DNA from: an uncultured Lachnospiraceae bacterium | GTDB lineage: Bacteria; Bacillota; Clostridia; Lachnospirales; Lachnospiraceae | Assembly (NCBI GenBank): GCA_902782995.1 | Contig: CACZPJ010000085.1 | Location: forward strand, 1-35,919 | DNA length: 35,919 nucleotides | Reading direction: 5' to 3' | Part shown: piece after piece, positions 26,215 through 35,660 of the stretch | Layout: each line of letters starts with the position of its first letter | Position numbering within the stretch: the stretch's first letter is position 1 | Notes under the pieces: generated by a model | What the model saw: only the letters and a program-made list of their open reading frames with translations | Databases searched by the model: none | Told to the model about the DNA's origin: nothing | Translations under genes and position numbers: made by a program

Positions 26215-26267
26215 AAATGCACAGACCATGCGTTGCAAACACTTTTCAAACGCATATCTGTGCATTT
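26215..26267. terminator. Hairpin between convergent AP2 gene and leuD
   Basis: AAATGCACAGA (26215-26225) pairs with its complement at 26257-26267, and inside it ATGCGTT (26228-26234) pairs with AACGCAT (26249-26255). T-rich bases follow on both strands. It shares the AAATGCACA arm start and a GCGTTGCAAA core with the large palindrome at 19284-19388, so it may be a diverged relative. Confidence 0.6.
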
Positions 26268-26299
26268 CTTTTCCGGTAATCATCTGAAACTAGATGGTA

Positions 26300-26788
26300 T
26301 TATTTCTGATTGATGTAATTTACCAGTCCTTCACAGTCAATGATCTTCTGCATAAATGGCGGGAATGCCTGTCCCTGATAGGAGGTACCCTTGGTCTTAT
26401 CGGTAATGACTCCGGTATCAAAGTTCACTTCTACCTCATCTCCTGCTTCAATCTCATGTGCAGCTTCCTTACACTCGATGATCGGAAGTCCGATATTGAT
26501 CGCATTCCGGTAGAAAATACGTGCAAAGGTCTCTGCAATAACACAACTGACACCAGCCGCCTTGATCGCGATCGGGGCATGTTCTCTTGAAGATCCACAG
26601 CCAAAGTTCTTTGTAGCAACCATCAGATCGCCAGCCTTTACATTTTTCACAAAGTCCTTATCAATATCTTCCATACAATGGGTTGCAAGTTCCTTCGGAT
26701 CTGAGGAATTCAGATATCTTGCAGGAATAATTACATCTGTATCTACGTTATCGCCATATTTGAATACTTTACCACATGCTGCTTTCAT
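26300..26788 (-). CDS. leuD: 3-isopropylmalate dehydratase small subunit LeuD
   Basis: A 162-residue swivel-domain subunit of isopropylmalate isomerase in leucine synthesis. Visible motifs are [15 protein letters not shown] at the N-terminus and [12 protein letters not shown], which contact substrate. The short length is that of the archaeal/clostridial-type enzyme rather than the roughly 200-residue E. coli LeuD. It follows leuC by 32 bases and the two must form a heterodimer. Confidence 0.95.
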   Translation of the reverse strand: MKAACGKVFKYGDNVDTDVIIPARYLNSSDPKELATHCMEDIDKDFVKNVKAGDLMVATKNFGCGSSREHAPIAIKAAGVSCVIAETFARIFYRNAINIGLPIIECKEAAHEIEAGDEVEVNFDTGVITDKTKGTSYQGQAFPPFMQKIIDCEGLVNYINQK

Positions 26789-26820
26789 CGTTTTACCTTC
26801 TTTCTGTCTTCCCAGACTGC

Positions 26821-28083
26821 TTACTTAACTTCTTCCGGACTTGAAATCTTACCGGTGATTGCACTTGCTGCGGCTACTGCCGGACTTGCAAGATAGATTT
26901 CGGAATCTACATGTCCCATACGTCCGACAAAGTTACGGTTTGTCGTAGAAACGCATCGCTCATTTTCCGCTAAAATTCCCATATATCCGCCAAGACACGG
27001 TCCACAGGTCGGTGTGCTGACAACTGCGCCTGCTTCAATGAAGGTACGGATGTATCCGGCTTCCATTGCATCGAGATAGATCTTCTGTGTTGCAGGAATT
27101 ACGATCACACGTAAGCCCTTTTTGACCTTCTTACCATCTAAGATAGACGCTGCGATCTTAAGATCCTCTAAACGTCCGTTGGTACAGGAACCAATGACAA
27201 CCTGATCGATCTTGATGTCACCCACTTCATCAATGGTCTTTGTATTTTCCGGAAGATGCGGGAATGCAACCGTCGGTCTTAAGGTGCTAAGATCGATCGT
27301 GTATTCTTCGTCATAAACAGCATCTTCATCTGCTTCGTATGCGGTAAACGGACGCTTGGAATGCTCCTTCATATAAGCGATTGCAGCATCGTCTACCGGG
27401 AAGATTCCATTCTTTCCACCGGCTTCGATTGCCATATTTGCAATCGTAAAACGGTCATCCATGCTCAGATACCGGATGCCGTCTCCTACAAATTCCATAG
27501 ACTTATAAAGTGCTCCATCTACACCGATCATGCCGATGATATGAAGGATCACGTCCTTACCGCTGATCCACTTTGCAGGCTTACCGGTGATATTGAACTT
27601 GATCGCTCCAGGCACCTTAAACCATGCCTTACCGGTTGCCATTCCGGCTGCCATATCGGTACTTCCGACACCGGTTGAAAATGCACCAAGTGCACCGTAG
27701 GTACAGGTATGGGAGTCTGCACCGATGATCACATCGCCGGCTACGGTCAGTCCTTTTTCCGGGAGCAGTGCATGCTCAATACCCATCTCTCCAACATCAA
27801 AATAGTTCGTAATATCATGTCTGCATGCGAACTCTCTTACACATTTGCAGTGCTGTGCAGACTTGATATCCTTGTTCGGTACAAAGTGGTCAAGTACCAG
27901 TGCAATCTTGTCCTTATGAAAAACACCGTCTACTTTCATCTTCTCCATCTCATGGATTGCAACCGGTGAAGTAATATCATTTCCTAAAACCAGATCCAGA
28001 TCAGCCTCGATCAGCTGTCCGGCTGTTACAGATTCCAGACCGGCATGTGCGGCTAAAATCTTCTGTGTCATTGTCATTCCCAT
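26821..28083 (-). CDS. leuC: 3-isopropylmalate dehydratase large subunit LeuC
   Basis: A 420-residue aconitase-superfamily subunit. Fe-S cluster cysteines are visible in VIGSCTNGR and in the [13 protein letters not shown] segment. Together with LeuD it isomerises 2-isopropylmalate to 3-isopropylmalate. The short form (about 420 residues) matches the homoaconitase/archaeal-like class common in clostridia. AGGAGG lies eight bases before ATG 28083. It is transcribed divergently from a LysR regulator that probably controls it. leuA and leuB are not in the window. Confidence 0.95.
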   Translation of the reverse strand: MGMTMTQKILAAHAGLESVTAGQLIEADLDLVLGNDITSPVAIHEMEKMKVDGVFHKDKIALVLDHFVPNKDIKSAQHCKCVREFACRHDITNYFDVGEMGIEHALLPEKGLTVAGDVIIGADSHTCTYGALGAFSTGVGSTDMAAGMATGKAWFKVPGAIKFNITGKPAKWISGKDVILHIIGMIGVDGALYKSMEFVGDGIRYLSMDDRFTIANMAIEAGGKNGIFPVDDAAIAYMKEHSKRPFTAYEADEDAVYDEEYTIDLSTLRPTVAFPHLPENTKTIDEVGDIKIDQVVIGSCTNGRLEDLKIAASILDGKKVKKGLRVIVIPATQKIYLDAMEAGYIRTFIEAGAVVSTPTCGPCLGGYMGILAENERCVSTTNRNFVGRMGHVDSEIYLASPAVAAASAITGKISSPEEVK

Positions 28084-28112
28084 TTGTATGTCCTCCTGTT
28101 ATTTCTCTTTCT

Positions 28113-28142
28113 ATTGTAAATAATACATCCTGTTTATTGCAA
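28113..28142 (-). promoter_or_regulatory. Promoter for leuCD
   Basis: On the minus strand TTGCAA (28137-28142), 18 bases, then TACAAT (28113-28118). AAACAGG lies just inside the -35, as in the ilvC and ilvN promoters. Confidence 0.6.
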
Positions 28143-28169
28143 GTATTTTCTGCAATTTGATTTATCATG

Positions 28170-28199
28170 TTGCTATTCTAGCATAGTTAATGATATAAT
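28170..28199 (+). promoter_or_regulatory. Promoter for the LysR-family gene
   Basis: TTGCTA (28170-28175), 18 bases, then a perfect TATAAT (28194-28199). Ten bases downstream is the AT-rich near-palindrome ATAATAAATATGTTTATTAT (28209-28228), a plausible autoregulatory site. Confidence 0.65.
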
Positions 28200-28257
28200 G
28201 GAAATACATAATAAATATGTTTATTATCACTTAAAGTTATATTAGAGAGGTGTTCCA

Positions 28258-29154
28258 ATGATCCAAAGTCTTTCCTGTTACCGCATCTTTTACACGGTTG
28301 CAAAAACAAAGAATATTTCAAGAGCCGCAAAGGAACTGTATATCAGTCAGCCTGCGATCAGTAAATCGATCCAGAAGCTTGAAGACAGCTTAGGCTGTGA
28401 GCTGTTCCGCCGGAGTTCCAGAGGTGTGATTTTAACCGAAGAGGGGGAACTGCTTTTTACCCATGTAAGCTCTGCCTTTGAGACTCTTGCACTTGGCGAA
28501 GATAAGTTAAAAAACTCCTTAGAACTCGGTGTCGGCCACTTAAAGATCGGTGTCAGTTCCACGCTCTGCAAATACATTCTCCTTCCTTATCTGAAGGAAT
28601 TCACAAAAAAATATCCGCATATCAATATTTCCATCACCTGCCAGTCTACGAATGAAACGTTACAACTGCTTGAGGCAAATAAAATTGATATCGGATTGAT
28701 CGGTCGTCCGGAATCTTTAAAAACCATGGACTTTTTCTATCTTGCTGAGATTGAAGACATCTTCGTCGCAACCCAGGTCTATCTTGATAATCTGAAAAAA
28801 AGAGGTTACGGCACGGATGAGATCTTAAGCAATTCCACGCTGATGCTGCTTGATAAAAACAACATGACCCGCCAGTATATCGACGATTACCTTCAGGAAA
28901 ACCAGATCGAGATCCGCGACCTGATCGAGATCTCTGCGATGGATCTTCTGATCGAATTCGCCAAGATCAACCTCGGTGTTGCCTGTGTGATCCGTGAGTT
29001 TGTTAAGGAAGAGCTTTCCGACGGTACACTGATCGAGATTCCGCTTGGCTTCCCGATGCATAAGCGTGAAGTCGGATTCGCTTATAAAAAGACCTTAAAG
29101 CCTTCGAAATCTCTGGAACTGTTTATTGATTTCTATCATAATTTTAAGTGTTAG
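28258..29154 (+). CDS. LysR-family transcriptional regulator
   Basis: A 298-residue regulator. The N-terminal winged helix-turn-helix (about 5-62, KNISRAAKELYISQPAISKSIQKLEDSLGC, of which SQPAISKSI is the recognition helix) is classic LysR. A periplasmic-binding-protein-like effector domain covers about 90-295. GAGGTG precedes the ATG. Its divergent placement against leuC, with 174 bases between start codons, suggests control of leucine synthesis, perhaps sensing an isopropylmalate-like intermediate as other LysR regulators of leu genes do. The effector is not deducible. Confidence 0.92.
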   Translation: MIQSLSCYRIFYTVAKTKNISRAAKELYISQPAISKSIQKLEDSLGCELFRRSSRGVILTEEGELLFTHVSSAFETLALGEDKLKNSLELGVGHLKIGVSSTLCKYILLPYLKEFTKKYPHINISITCQSTNETLQLLEANKIDIGLIGRPESLKTMDFFYLAEIEDIFVATQVYLDNLKKRGYGTDEILSNSTLMLLDKNNMTRQYIDDYLQENQIEIRDLIEISAMDLLIEFAKINLGVACVIREFVKEELSDGTLIEIPLGFPMHKREVGFAYKKTLKPSKSLELFIDFYHNFKC

Positions 29155-29164
29155 CTTTCCATTG

Positions 29165-29197
29165 AAAAGTCTGCTCTACATATTTTTGCATTTTGTC
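29165..29197. repeat. Partial copy of the citrate-synthase palindrome
   Basis: Aligned to 19352-19385 this segment differs by two substitutions and one deleted base. Weaker similarity continues for about 30 bases on the right side. Only one arm is present, so it does not form the long hairpin. It lies between convergent LysR and GntR genes. Confidence 0.65.
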
Positions 29198-29234
29198 ATT
29201 TTGATTCTATATAGCATTTTCTGACACCGGAATC

Positions 29235-29939
29235 TTATAACAGGATCTCTAACTGCTCGTTTAAGACGGCATGATGCAGATGGATGGTAACGGCACTTTT
29301 TAATGCCTGTGCATCCCGTTTTTCTAAAAAGTTCATGATCAGGATATGATCCTTATAGGCATCTTCTGCCACTACATCTAAGTTATAATTCAGGGAAAAG
29401 GTACGCTCGATCGTCTCCGTAAGCATCGGCATAAACTGACTGATAAAGTCATTGTGGGATGCCTTTAGGATCGCACCATGGAATGCACTTTCGGATTCGA
29501 TCCGCTTTTTCCCTTTCGGGTCTTTTAATAACTGCTTCTGACATTCTTCTCCGAGTGCTAGAATCTCAGCGATCTCATCATCTGTCGCCCGCTTGCATGC
29601 AAGAGCTGCCGCCTCCGGTTCAAAGATCAGACGTGTCTCGTATAAGTCACGCAGCCGGATCTTCATCGTCGAAAAGTCCTGCACATCGATCCTTCCACTC
29701 GCATACTGGTCTACCTGTTCGGTTACAAAAGTTCCCTTTCCGCGGCGTACCGTAAGAAGTCCCTCCGCACTTAAAATACGAATGGCTTCCCGCAGGGTCG
29801 TTCTGCTGATCCCTAGCTTTTCTGACAGATCATTCTCGTTTGGCAGCTTTTCTCCAAACCGGTAAATCTTGTCATCTAAGATCAATTTTCTGATATTTTC
29901 TGCTGTCCGTTGTGACAGATTTTCCTTTTCGCTTCCCAT
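29235..29939 (-). CDS. GntR/FadR-family regulator with FCD domain
   Basis: A 234-residue regulator. Residues about 5-75 form a GntR winged helix (LPNENDLSEKLGISRTTLREAI, residues within 30-55, and LLTVRRGKGTFV). An all-helical FCD domain follows (about 88-230) with the metal-binding His pattern (FHGAIL, then TIHLHHAV). FCD regulators usually sense carboxylic acids. Start 29939 has AGGG nine bases upstream. The frame extends to 30119 only through the palindromic element and is rejected. I find no clear promoter next to the gene. It may be read through from ilvC, or its promoter may lie in the repeat. Confidence 0.88.
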   Translation of the reverse strand: MGSEKENLSQRTAENIRKLILDDKIYRFGEKLPNENDLSEKLGISRTTLREAIRILSAEGLLTVRRGKGTFVTEQVDQYASGRIDVQDFSTMKIRLRDLYETRLIFEPEAAALACKRATDDEIAEILALGEECQKQLLKDPKGKKRIESESAFHGAILKASHNDFISQFMPMLTETIERTFSLNYNLDVVAEDAYKDHILIMNFLEKRDAQALKSAVTIHLHHAVLNEQLEILL

Positions 29940-29965
29940 CTTTTGACACCCTAATTCTATAATAA

Positions 29966-30102
29966 AGTGTGCGCTTGCCGCACACTCGCGCCCGAGCGGA
30001 TGCATCGCATAATCTTCCGCTCCGCGAGGTGCGCATCTTACGATCAAGCATGCATGCTTGATTTTTGCAGTATAGGAATTCCAATGGAATTTCCTATACT
30101 GC
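29966..30102. repeat. GC-rich cluster of four consecutive hairpins
   Basis: In order: AGTGTGCG/CGCACACT (29966-29986, loop of five); CTCGCG plus GAGCGGA pairing with TCCGCTC plus CGCGAG (29985-30027); the perfect 20-base palindrome ATCAAGCATGCATGCTTGAT (30043-30062); and GCAGTATAGGAATTCC with its complement (30067-30102, one bulged base). The left part is far richer in GC than the flanking intergenic DNA. No gene is credible here. It resembles an extragenic palindromic repeat or a small non-autonomous mobile element. Confidence 0.7.
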
Positions 30103-30105
30103 AAG

Positions 30106-30150
30106 AAAGAGCTGTCCACCGCCCAAAAGCAGCCGGTGCAACAGCTCTTT
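30106..30150. terminator. Terminator hairpin after ilvC
   Basis: AAAGAGCTGT (30106-30115) pairs with ACAGCTCTTT (30141-30150), extended inward by CACCG/CGGTG. A short T-rich run follows on both strands. It lies 14 bases downstream of the ilvC stop. Confidence 0.75.
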
Positions 30151-30163
30151 TTCTAAGAATAGC

Positions 30164-31303
<1,140 letters not shown>

Positions 31304-31648
31304 TTAACCTTCCCGTTCTATCCGCCGCTTCTCTCTTTTTGTCTCGATCACATGGTGTATGGCGGCAGCCGGGTGTGTAAAGATCATCCGTGGTCCCGAA
31401 AAACGCATAACCTCTTTTATCTGCTCACGCATCGCAGGCTGATAACAGTGTACCTTGCAGTTTGAACAGAAGGTTTTTGTCTCCATAAACGGACAATGAT
31501 CACTGCGTGATCTCGCATAGTCTGCCAACTTCTGGCACTCTGCACATAACCCCTTTTTCCCTCCATGCTTTTTCCTGCAATACAAGGCGATCATCTGTGA
31601 CACGAGTGCCTTTTCCTGCTCGCGCCTGGTTTCTACATCTTTCTGCAT
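31304..31648 (-). CDS. Nitrous oxide-stimulated promoter family protein (YgbA-like)
   Basis: A 114-residue basic protein with a conserved cysteine set: C in GLCAECQ, HCPFM, FCSNC and HCYQP (residues about 43-80), then the MRFSGPRM segment. This matches the YgbA family (PF11756), linked in enterobacteria to nitric-oxide stress and NsrR control. Its biochemical role is unsettled, and the Cys pattern suggests metal or cluster binding. GGGAGG lies eight bases upstream, and the ATG overlaps the ABC transporter stop (TAATG), so it is the last gene of the exporter operon. Confidence 0.85.
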   Translation of the reverse strand: MQKDVETRREQEKALVSQMIALYCRKKHGGKKGLCAECQKLADYARSRSDHCPFMETKTFCSNCKVHCYQPAMREQIKEVMRFSGPRMIFTHPAAAIHHVIETKREKRRIEREG

Positions 31649-33306
31649 TAACTTATCCTCCCATGTTCGACGGAATAGATCTGATCTGTGATCCGCATGG
31701 TAGATGCCCGGTGCGATACCAGTACAACCGTCTTATTGTTTTTCTCTTCCCGCAATGCCTTTAGGATCACTGCTTCGTTCAGACTGTCAAGATTGCTGGT
31801 CGGCTCATCTAACATCATAAGATCCGCATCATGAAGAAATGCTCTTGCAAGTCCCAGTCTCTGCCGCTCACCACCGGAAAGGGTATCGCCCAGTTCCCCT
31901 ACCGGTGTATCATATCCATCCGCAAGACCCATGATAAACTCATGCACCGATGCTTTTTTACATGCCGCCTCGATCTCTGCATCTGTTGCATCTAATTTTG
32001 CGATCCTGAGGTTGCTCCGTATACTGTCACAAAACAGATGTGTCTCCTGTGAAACCAGACTTTCCATATCCCGCAGGTTTGTCGTATTGATCCGGCTGAT
32101 CTCTTTTCCGGATATCTGTATCTGCCCCTTTTGTGTATCATAGAAACGCAAAAACAGCTTTAACAGTGTGGACTTTCCACTGCCGCTTCTTCCGGAGATT
32201 CCGATCACAGTACCTTTTTTGATCGCAACCGACACCTGATCTAAGATCTGTTCCCCACCATAGGAAAAGCTGACCTTATCCGCACATGCACCCGTAAAGG
32301 TGACCGGCTCCATGCCCTGCACCTCTTCTACCACCGGACTTTCTTCTAATATATCAAGTACACGGTTTCCGGCAGCAAACGTGTTTTGCAGGGTACTTCC
32401 AAGGTTCGCAAGTGCCACAACCGGACCAAACGAGCTCATCAGTGCGATCGTCGGGATCAGCACCCCTGCGAATCCGATCGATCCCTTCTGATAACACATG
32501 GCATTGGCAAAAAGCATCACAAGATCAAAAAGCAGAATCACCGTATTCGTCACTGCCTGATTGCTTCCCTGTACACGCTTCATCTTCTCTTCATCTATGG
32601 ATAACTGCTCTGTCCGGTCATTCATCTGCACTAGTCTTGCCCTGCCCTGTCCATATTGCAGGGTCTCCGAAAGTCCACGGAGGCTGTCTAACACAAAGCC
32701 GGACAGTTCGCCTGCCTTGGTGCGGAAACGAAGTCCGTTTTCCCCGCTTCGCTTTGATACGAGTACCGGGATCACCACTCCGACCGTTCCATAGGCTGCC
32801 AGTGCGATCACACCGAAGCTCCGGTGAAAGCTGCCGATAAACAGGCTCATAATACCGGAAAACAAAGCTGCGATGGCAACCGGTGATATGGTGTGCGCAT
32901 AAAACACCTCTAAAAGTTCAATATCGGATGTGATCACAGAAATCAGATTTCCTTTTTCCTTGCCATCTAACTTCGCCGGGCACAGCTTACGAAGAGCAAA
33001 AAATACCTTATCCCGGATCAGTGCCAACAGCTTAAAGGCAACAAAGTGATTGCATGCCTGTTCCGCATAGCGTAGGATTCCCCGGAGCAGCGCAAACACA
33101 AGAACAAGGCAAAAGATTCCTTTTAATGTGAATGGTGTCTGTATTCCAGCCACTTCTAAGACAGCATAACCGCCAAGAATCGTAATACCGGATGCCGCCA
33201 GATGACCGGCTAAGCCCATGTCGATCGCTAAGATCATAAATCCTGCAAGCGGCCGGACAAGACCGATCAACTGCTTCATTACGCCAAATCCACTTCTCTT
33301 TTTCAT
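31648..33306 (-). CDS. CydC-like ABC exporter subunit (permease-ATPase fusion)
   Basis: A 552-residue half transporter. An N-terminal six-helix exporter domain (about 1-310) includes RGILRYAEQACNHFVAFKL and the ITSDIELLEVFYAHTISP region typical of CydC. The ATPase has Walker A GISGRSGSGKST, signature LSGGERQRLGLARA and Walker B LMMLDEPTSNLD. CydDC heterodimers export cysteine and glutathione in E. coli, and the substrate here is unknown. The start overlaps the stop of the upstream half-transporter gene (ATGA), but that partner is broken, so this intact subunit may lack its mate. Confidence 0.88.
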   Translation of the reverse strand: MKKRSGFGVMKQLIGLVRPLAGFMILAIDMGLAGHLAASGITILGGYAVLEVAGIQTPFTLKGIFCLVLVFALLRGILRYAEQACNHFVAFKLLALIRDKVFFALRKLCPAKLDGKEKGNLISVITSDIELLEVFYAHTISPVAIAALFSGIMSLFIGSFHRSFGVIALAAYGTVGVVIPVLVSKRSGENGLRFRTKAGELSGFVLDSLRGLSETLQYGQGRARLVQMNDRTEQLSIDEEKMKRVQGSNQAVTNTVILLFDLVMLFANAMCYQKGSIGFAGVLIPTIALMSSFGPVVALANLGSTLQNTFAAGNRVLDILEESPVVEEVQGMEPVTFTGACADKVSFSYGGEQILDQVSVAIKKGTVIGISGRSGSGKSTLLKLFLRFYDTQKGQIQISGKEISRINTTNLRDMESLVSQETHLFCDSIRSNLRIAKLDATDAEIEAACKKASVHEFIMGLADGYDTPVGELGDTLSGGERQRLGLARAFLHDADLMMLDEPTSNLDSLNEAVILKALREEKNNKTVVLVSHRASTMRITDQIYSVEHGRIS

Positions 33307-34926
33307 CGGTCTTTCTCCTTTCCGTAATGCTCTAATAACTGCTGTGTGTTCCAGAGCTTTGCATACATGCCGTTTTCCTGAAGTAATGCTTCATGACTGC
33401 CATCCTCTGCAATGTGTCCCTGATCAAGTACATAGATATGATCGGAATCTGTCACATTTGCCAGACGGTGCGAGATTAAGATCACGGTCTTATGCTCTGC
33501 CAATGCCTTGATCTCTTCCATAATATCGTTTTCACTTTCAACATCAATGTTTGACGTTGCTTCATCAAAGATATAAACAGGACTGTTATGTAAAAGTACC
33601 CTTGCTAATGCAAGTCTCTGGCACTGGCCACCGGATAAGTTAGCAGCCTTCTCACTAAGCATAATATCGAGTCCGTTTTCTTCCTGCAAAAAGTCCTTTA
33701 ACTTTACCCGCTCTAAGACCGCCCACAGTTCCTCTTCGGCTGCATCCGGTCTGCCCATAAGCAGATTTTCCCGTACTGTCCCTTTAAAAAGATAACTTTG
33801 GTGGCTCACATAGGTAATATTTTTCATCCGGCTCTCTTCACTGAGATCCCTTAGTTCCGTTCCACCGATGGTCACCTCTCCCTCATACCGCTTATTTTTC
33901 CCGGTCAGAATCCCCGCAATCGTAGACTTGCCGCTTCCGGATTCACCCACGATCGAAATAAAACTGCCCATCGGGATCTGAAGCGAAACGTCATGCAGGA
34001 TCTTACGGTCTTTTTCATACGAAAAGTCCAGATTCTTACAGACAATGGAACAGTCTGCCCAGATCTCTCCGGTTTTCGCTTCCTCTTCCGGCAGATCAAG
34101 CAGCCGGACATGGTAATATTGCCTGCCCGGTACTGCGTGACAGATAAGATCACACCAAGTGCCGCGCCGCCATAAGCGACCAGATCCATGATCGTGATCG
34201 AATTGAGCTGCATCGTTAAGACCTTCATCGTGATCTTACGGAACTTCTCTGCTTCTGCATTCATTTCCTTCTGCTTAAAATCATCTGCCTGATATATTTT
34301 TAAGGTCGTAAGACCCTGCAGATTCTCAAGGAAGGTATCGCCAAGTGCGTATACTGTCCCCAGTATTTTGCCAGAAGCTTCTTCGCCCACCGCTGTACCA
34401 CTACGATCGATACCGGAATCAGCGGTACGCAGATGAGCAGGACAACTGCACATGGTACACTCACAAAACAAAGCACGATATACAGTGTCAGTGGTGCGAT
34501 CATCGCATAGAAAAACTGTGGCAGATACGATCCAAAATATGTTTCTAGCTGATCCACACCTTCGACTGCCACCTGTACCACTTCGGATGTTTTCACCTGC
34601 TCCTTATAGGAAGTGCCAAGTCTTAACAGCTTCTCATAGATCATCTGCCGCAGTCTCTGCTTTACTTCTTTCGAAGATAAATAACTCATTTTCGCAGACA
34701 AGGTTACCGCAAATAAGCGGATACTGATTGCTATTACCGCAACAAGCAGGGTAAGTGCCAGATCACCGGACTGCATGGTATGCTCAAACATTTTTCACAA
34801 CAACCTTGTGATCGCAGCCATCATCGTGATATTAGCAGCAAGGGATGTCCATTGGCACAGGACATTTCCCGCAATGTACTTTTTACTTTCGCTGACCTCG
34901 CCGATCAGTCTCTTGTTGATCATCAT
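33303..34926 (-). pseudogene. Disrupted CydD-like ABC exporter subunit
   Basis: Reading from ATG 34926 (AAAGGA ten bases upstream), the exporter sequence is interrupted three ways. First, an in-frame TGA at 34795-34797 is codon 44, and the homologous frame continues at once (MFEHTMQ). Second, a 1-nt loss near 34348 moves the frame after KYWGQYT, and the protein resumes in the next frame as LGDTFLENLQGL. Third, near 34094-34108 the membrane domain (GNITMSG) joins directly to the linker before the ATPase (RLLDLPEEE) in another frame, so about 35-40 residues expected from the family are missing. The ATPase itself is intact (Walker A GESGSGKST, LSGGQCQRLALARV, FDEATSNID). Confidence 0.85.
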
Positions 34927-34962
34927 AGTAACGATGTCCTTTCCGATATTCTTTTTCAGTTA

Positions 34963-34993
34963 GTTAGTGCTAACAAATAGTATCATACTATTT
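34963..34993. promoter_or_regulatory. Paired palindromes upstream of the ABC exporter operon
   Basis: GTTAG-TG-CTAAC (34963-34974) abuts AAATAGTAT-C-ATACTATTT (34975-34993), a perfect 9+1+9 palindrome. They lie 37-67 bases before the pseudogene start and overlap a weak promoter-like sequence on the minus strand. The first resembles half of a DtxR- or MarR-type operator. The regulator is unknown. Confidence 0.45.
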
Positions 34994-35055
34994 TCATCCT
35001 GCCCAGTGATCTATTTGATATTTTTTCTCATTATGTCCGTATACTTATGCACCAA

Positions 35056-35081
35056 AAATGACCGCACAATGGCGGTCATTT
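35056..35081 (-). terminator. Terminator after ilvN
   Basis: AAATGACCGC (35056-35065) pairs perfectly with 35072-35081 around a six-base loop. On the minus strand a run of T follows. It begins 16 bases after the ilvN stop. Confidence 0.85.
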
Positions 35082-35096
35082 CGTGTTCTGATATTC

Positions 35097-35597
35097 TTAA
35101 TCTAAATAAGTTACGTCCGCAGATCCTCTTGTAAGTCCCGTGATTCCGGTTCTTGCAAGTTCTAAGATCTCATAGCCCTGCAACAGATCCATAAAGGCAT
35201 CTAACTTGCCCTGATGACCGGTCAGTTCGATCACCATAGAATCGTTGGTTACATCAACAACCTTGCCATGGAAGATCTCGGTTACACTTAAGATTGCCTG
35301 ACGCTGTGTATCCAAGGCACGGATCTTTACTAAGATCAGCTCTCTGGTCACAGAAGTTCCCGGCTCTAATTTCTTAATGTCTAAGACATCCTCTAACTTT
35401 GCAAGCTGCTTCTCGATCTGCTCTAAGACCAGCTCATCCCCGCTTGCAACGATCGTGATCCTTGTATATCTCGGATCTGCCGTAACACCTGATGAAAAGC
35501 TGTCTATGTTATAACCTCTCCGGCTGAAAAGACCGGATATATGACTTAATACACCTGCTGTATTTTCGACTAAGATCGATAAAACCTGTTTTCTCAT
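35097..35597 (-). CDS. ilvN: Acetolactate synthase small (regulatory) subunit
   Basis: A 166-residue regulatory subunit conferring valine feedback on acetolactate synthase. An N-terminal ACT domain begins at once (QVLSILVENTAGVLSHISGL, then FSRRGYNIDSFSSG). A second ACT-like C-terminal domain follows (about 80-160). Start 35597 has GAGG six bases upstream and gives the usual length. ATGs at 35603 and 35609 are possible. The gene stands alone with its own promoter and terminator. The catalytic subunit gene ilvB is not adjacent, which is less usual. Confidence 0.93.
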   Translation of the reverse strand: MRKQVLSILVENTAGVLSHISGLFSRRGYNIDSFSSGVTADPRYTRITIVASGDELVLEQIEKQLAKLEDVLDIKKLEPGTSVTRELILVKIRALDTQRQAILSVTEIFHGKVVDVTNDSMVIELTGHQGKLDAFMDLLQGYEILELARTGITGLTRGSADVTYLD

Positions 35598-35632
35598 TTC
35601 CATCCTCATTTCTGTATACACCTTTTTGTTCC

Positions 35633-35660
35633 ATTCTAGCATATGACCCCTGTTTGTCAA
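35633..35660 (-). promoter_or_regulatory. Promoter for ilvN
   Basis: TTGACA (35655-35660) and TAGAAT (35633-35638) on the minus strand with 16-base spacing. The -35 contains the stop codon of the upstream ROK gene. The twelve bases starting at the -35 (TTGACAAACAGG) are identical to those of the ilvC promoter. Confidence 0.75.

Noticed and set aside
29940-30119. N-terminal extension of the GntR-family reading frame by 60 residues
   Set aside because: It runs through the hairpin cluster, has no ribosome site, and the family starts near the ATG at 29939, which has AGGG upstream.
33905-34791. Two separate small proteins within the CydD-like region
   Set aside because: Both are pieces of one exporter membrane domain in different frames. 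Their ends after the frameshift points encode noise.
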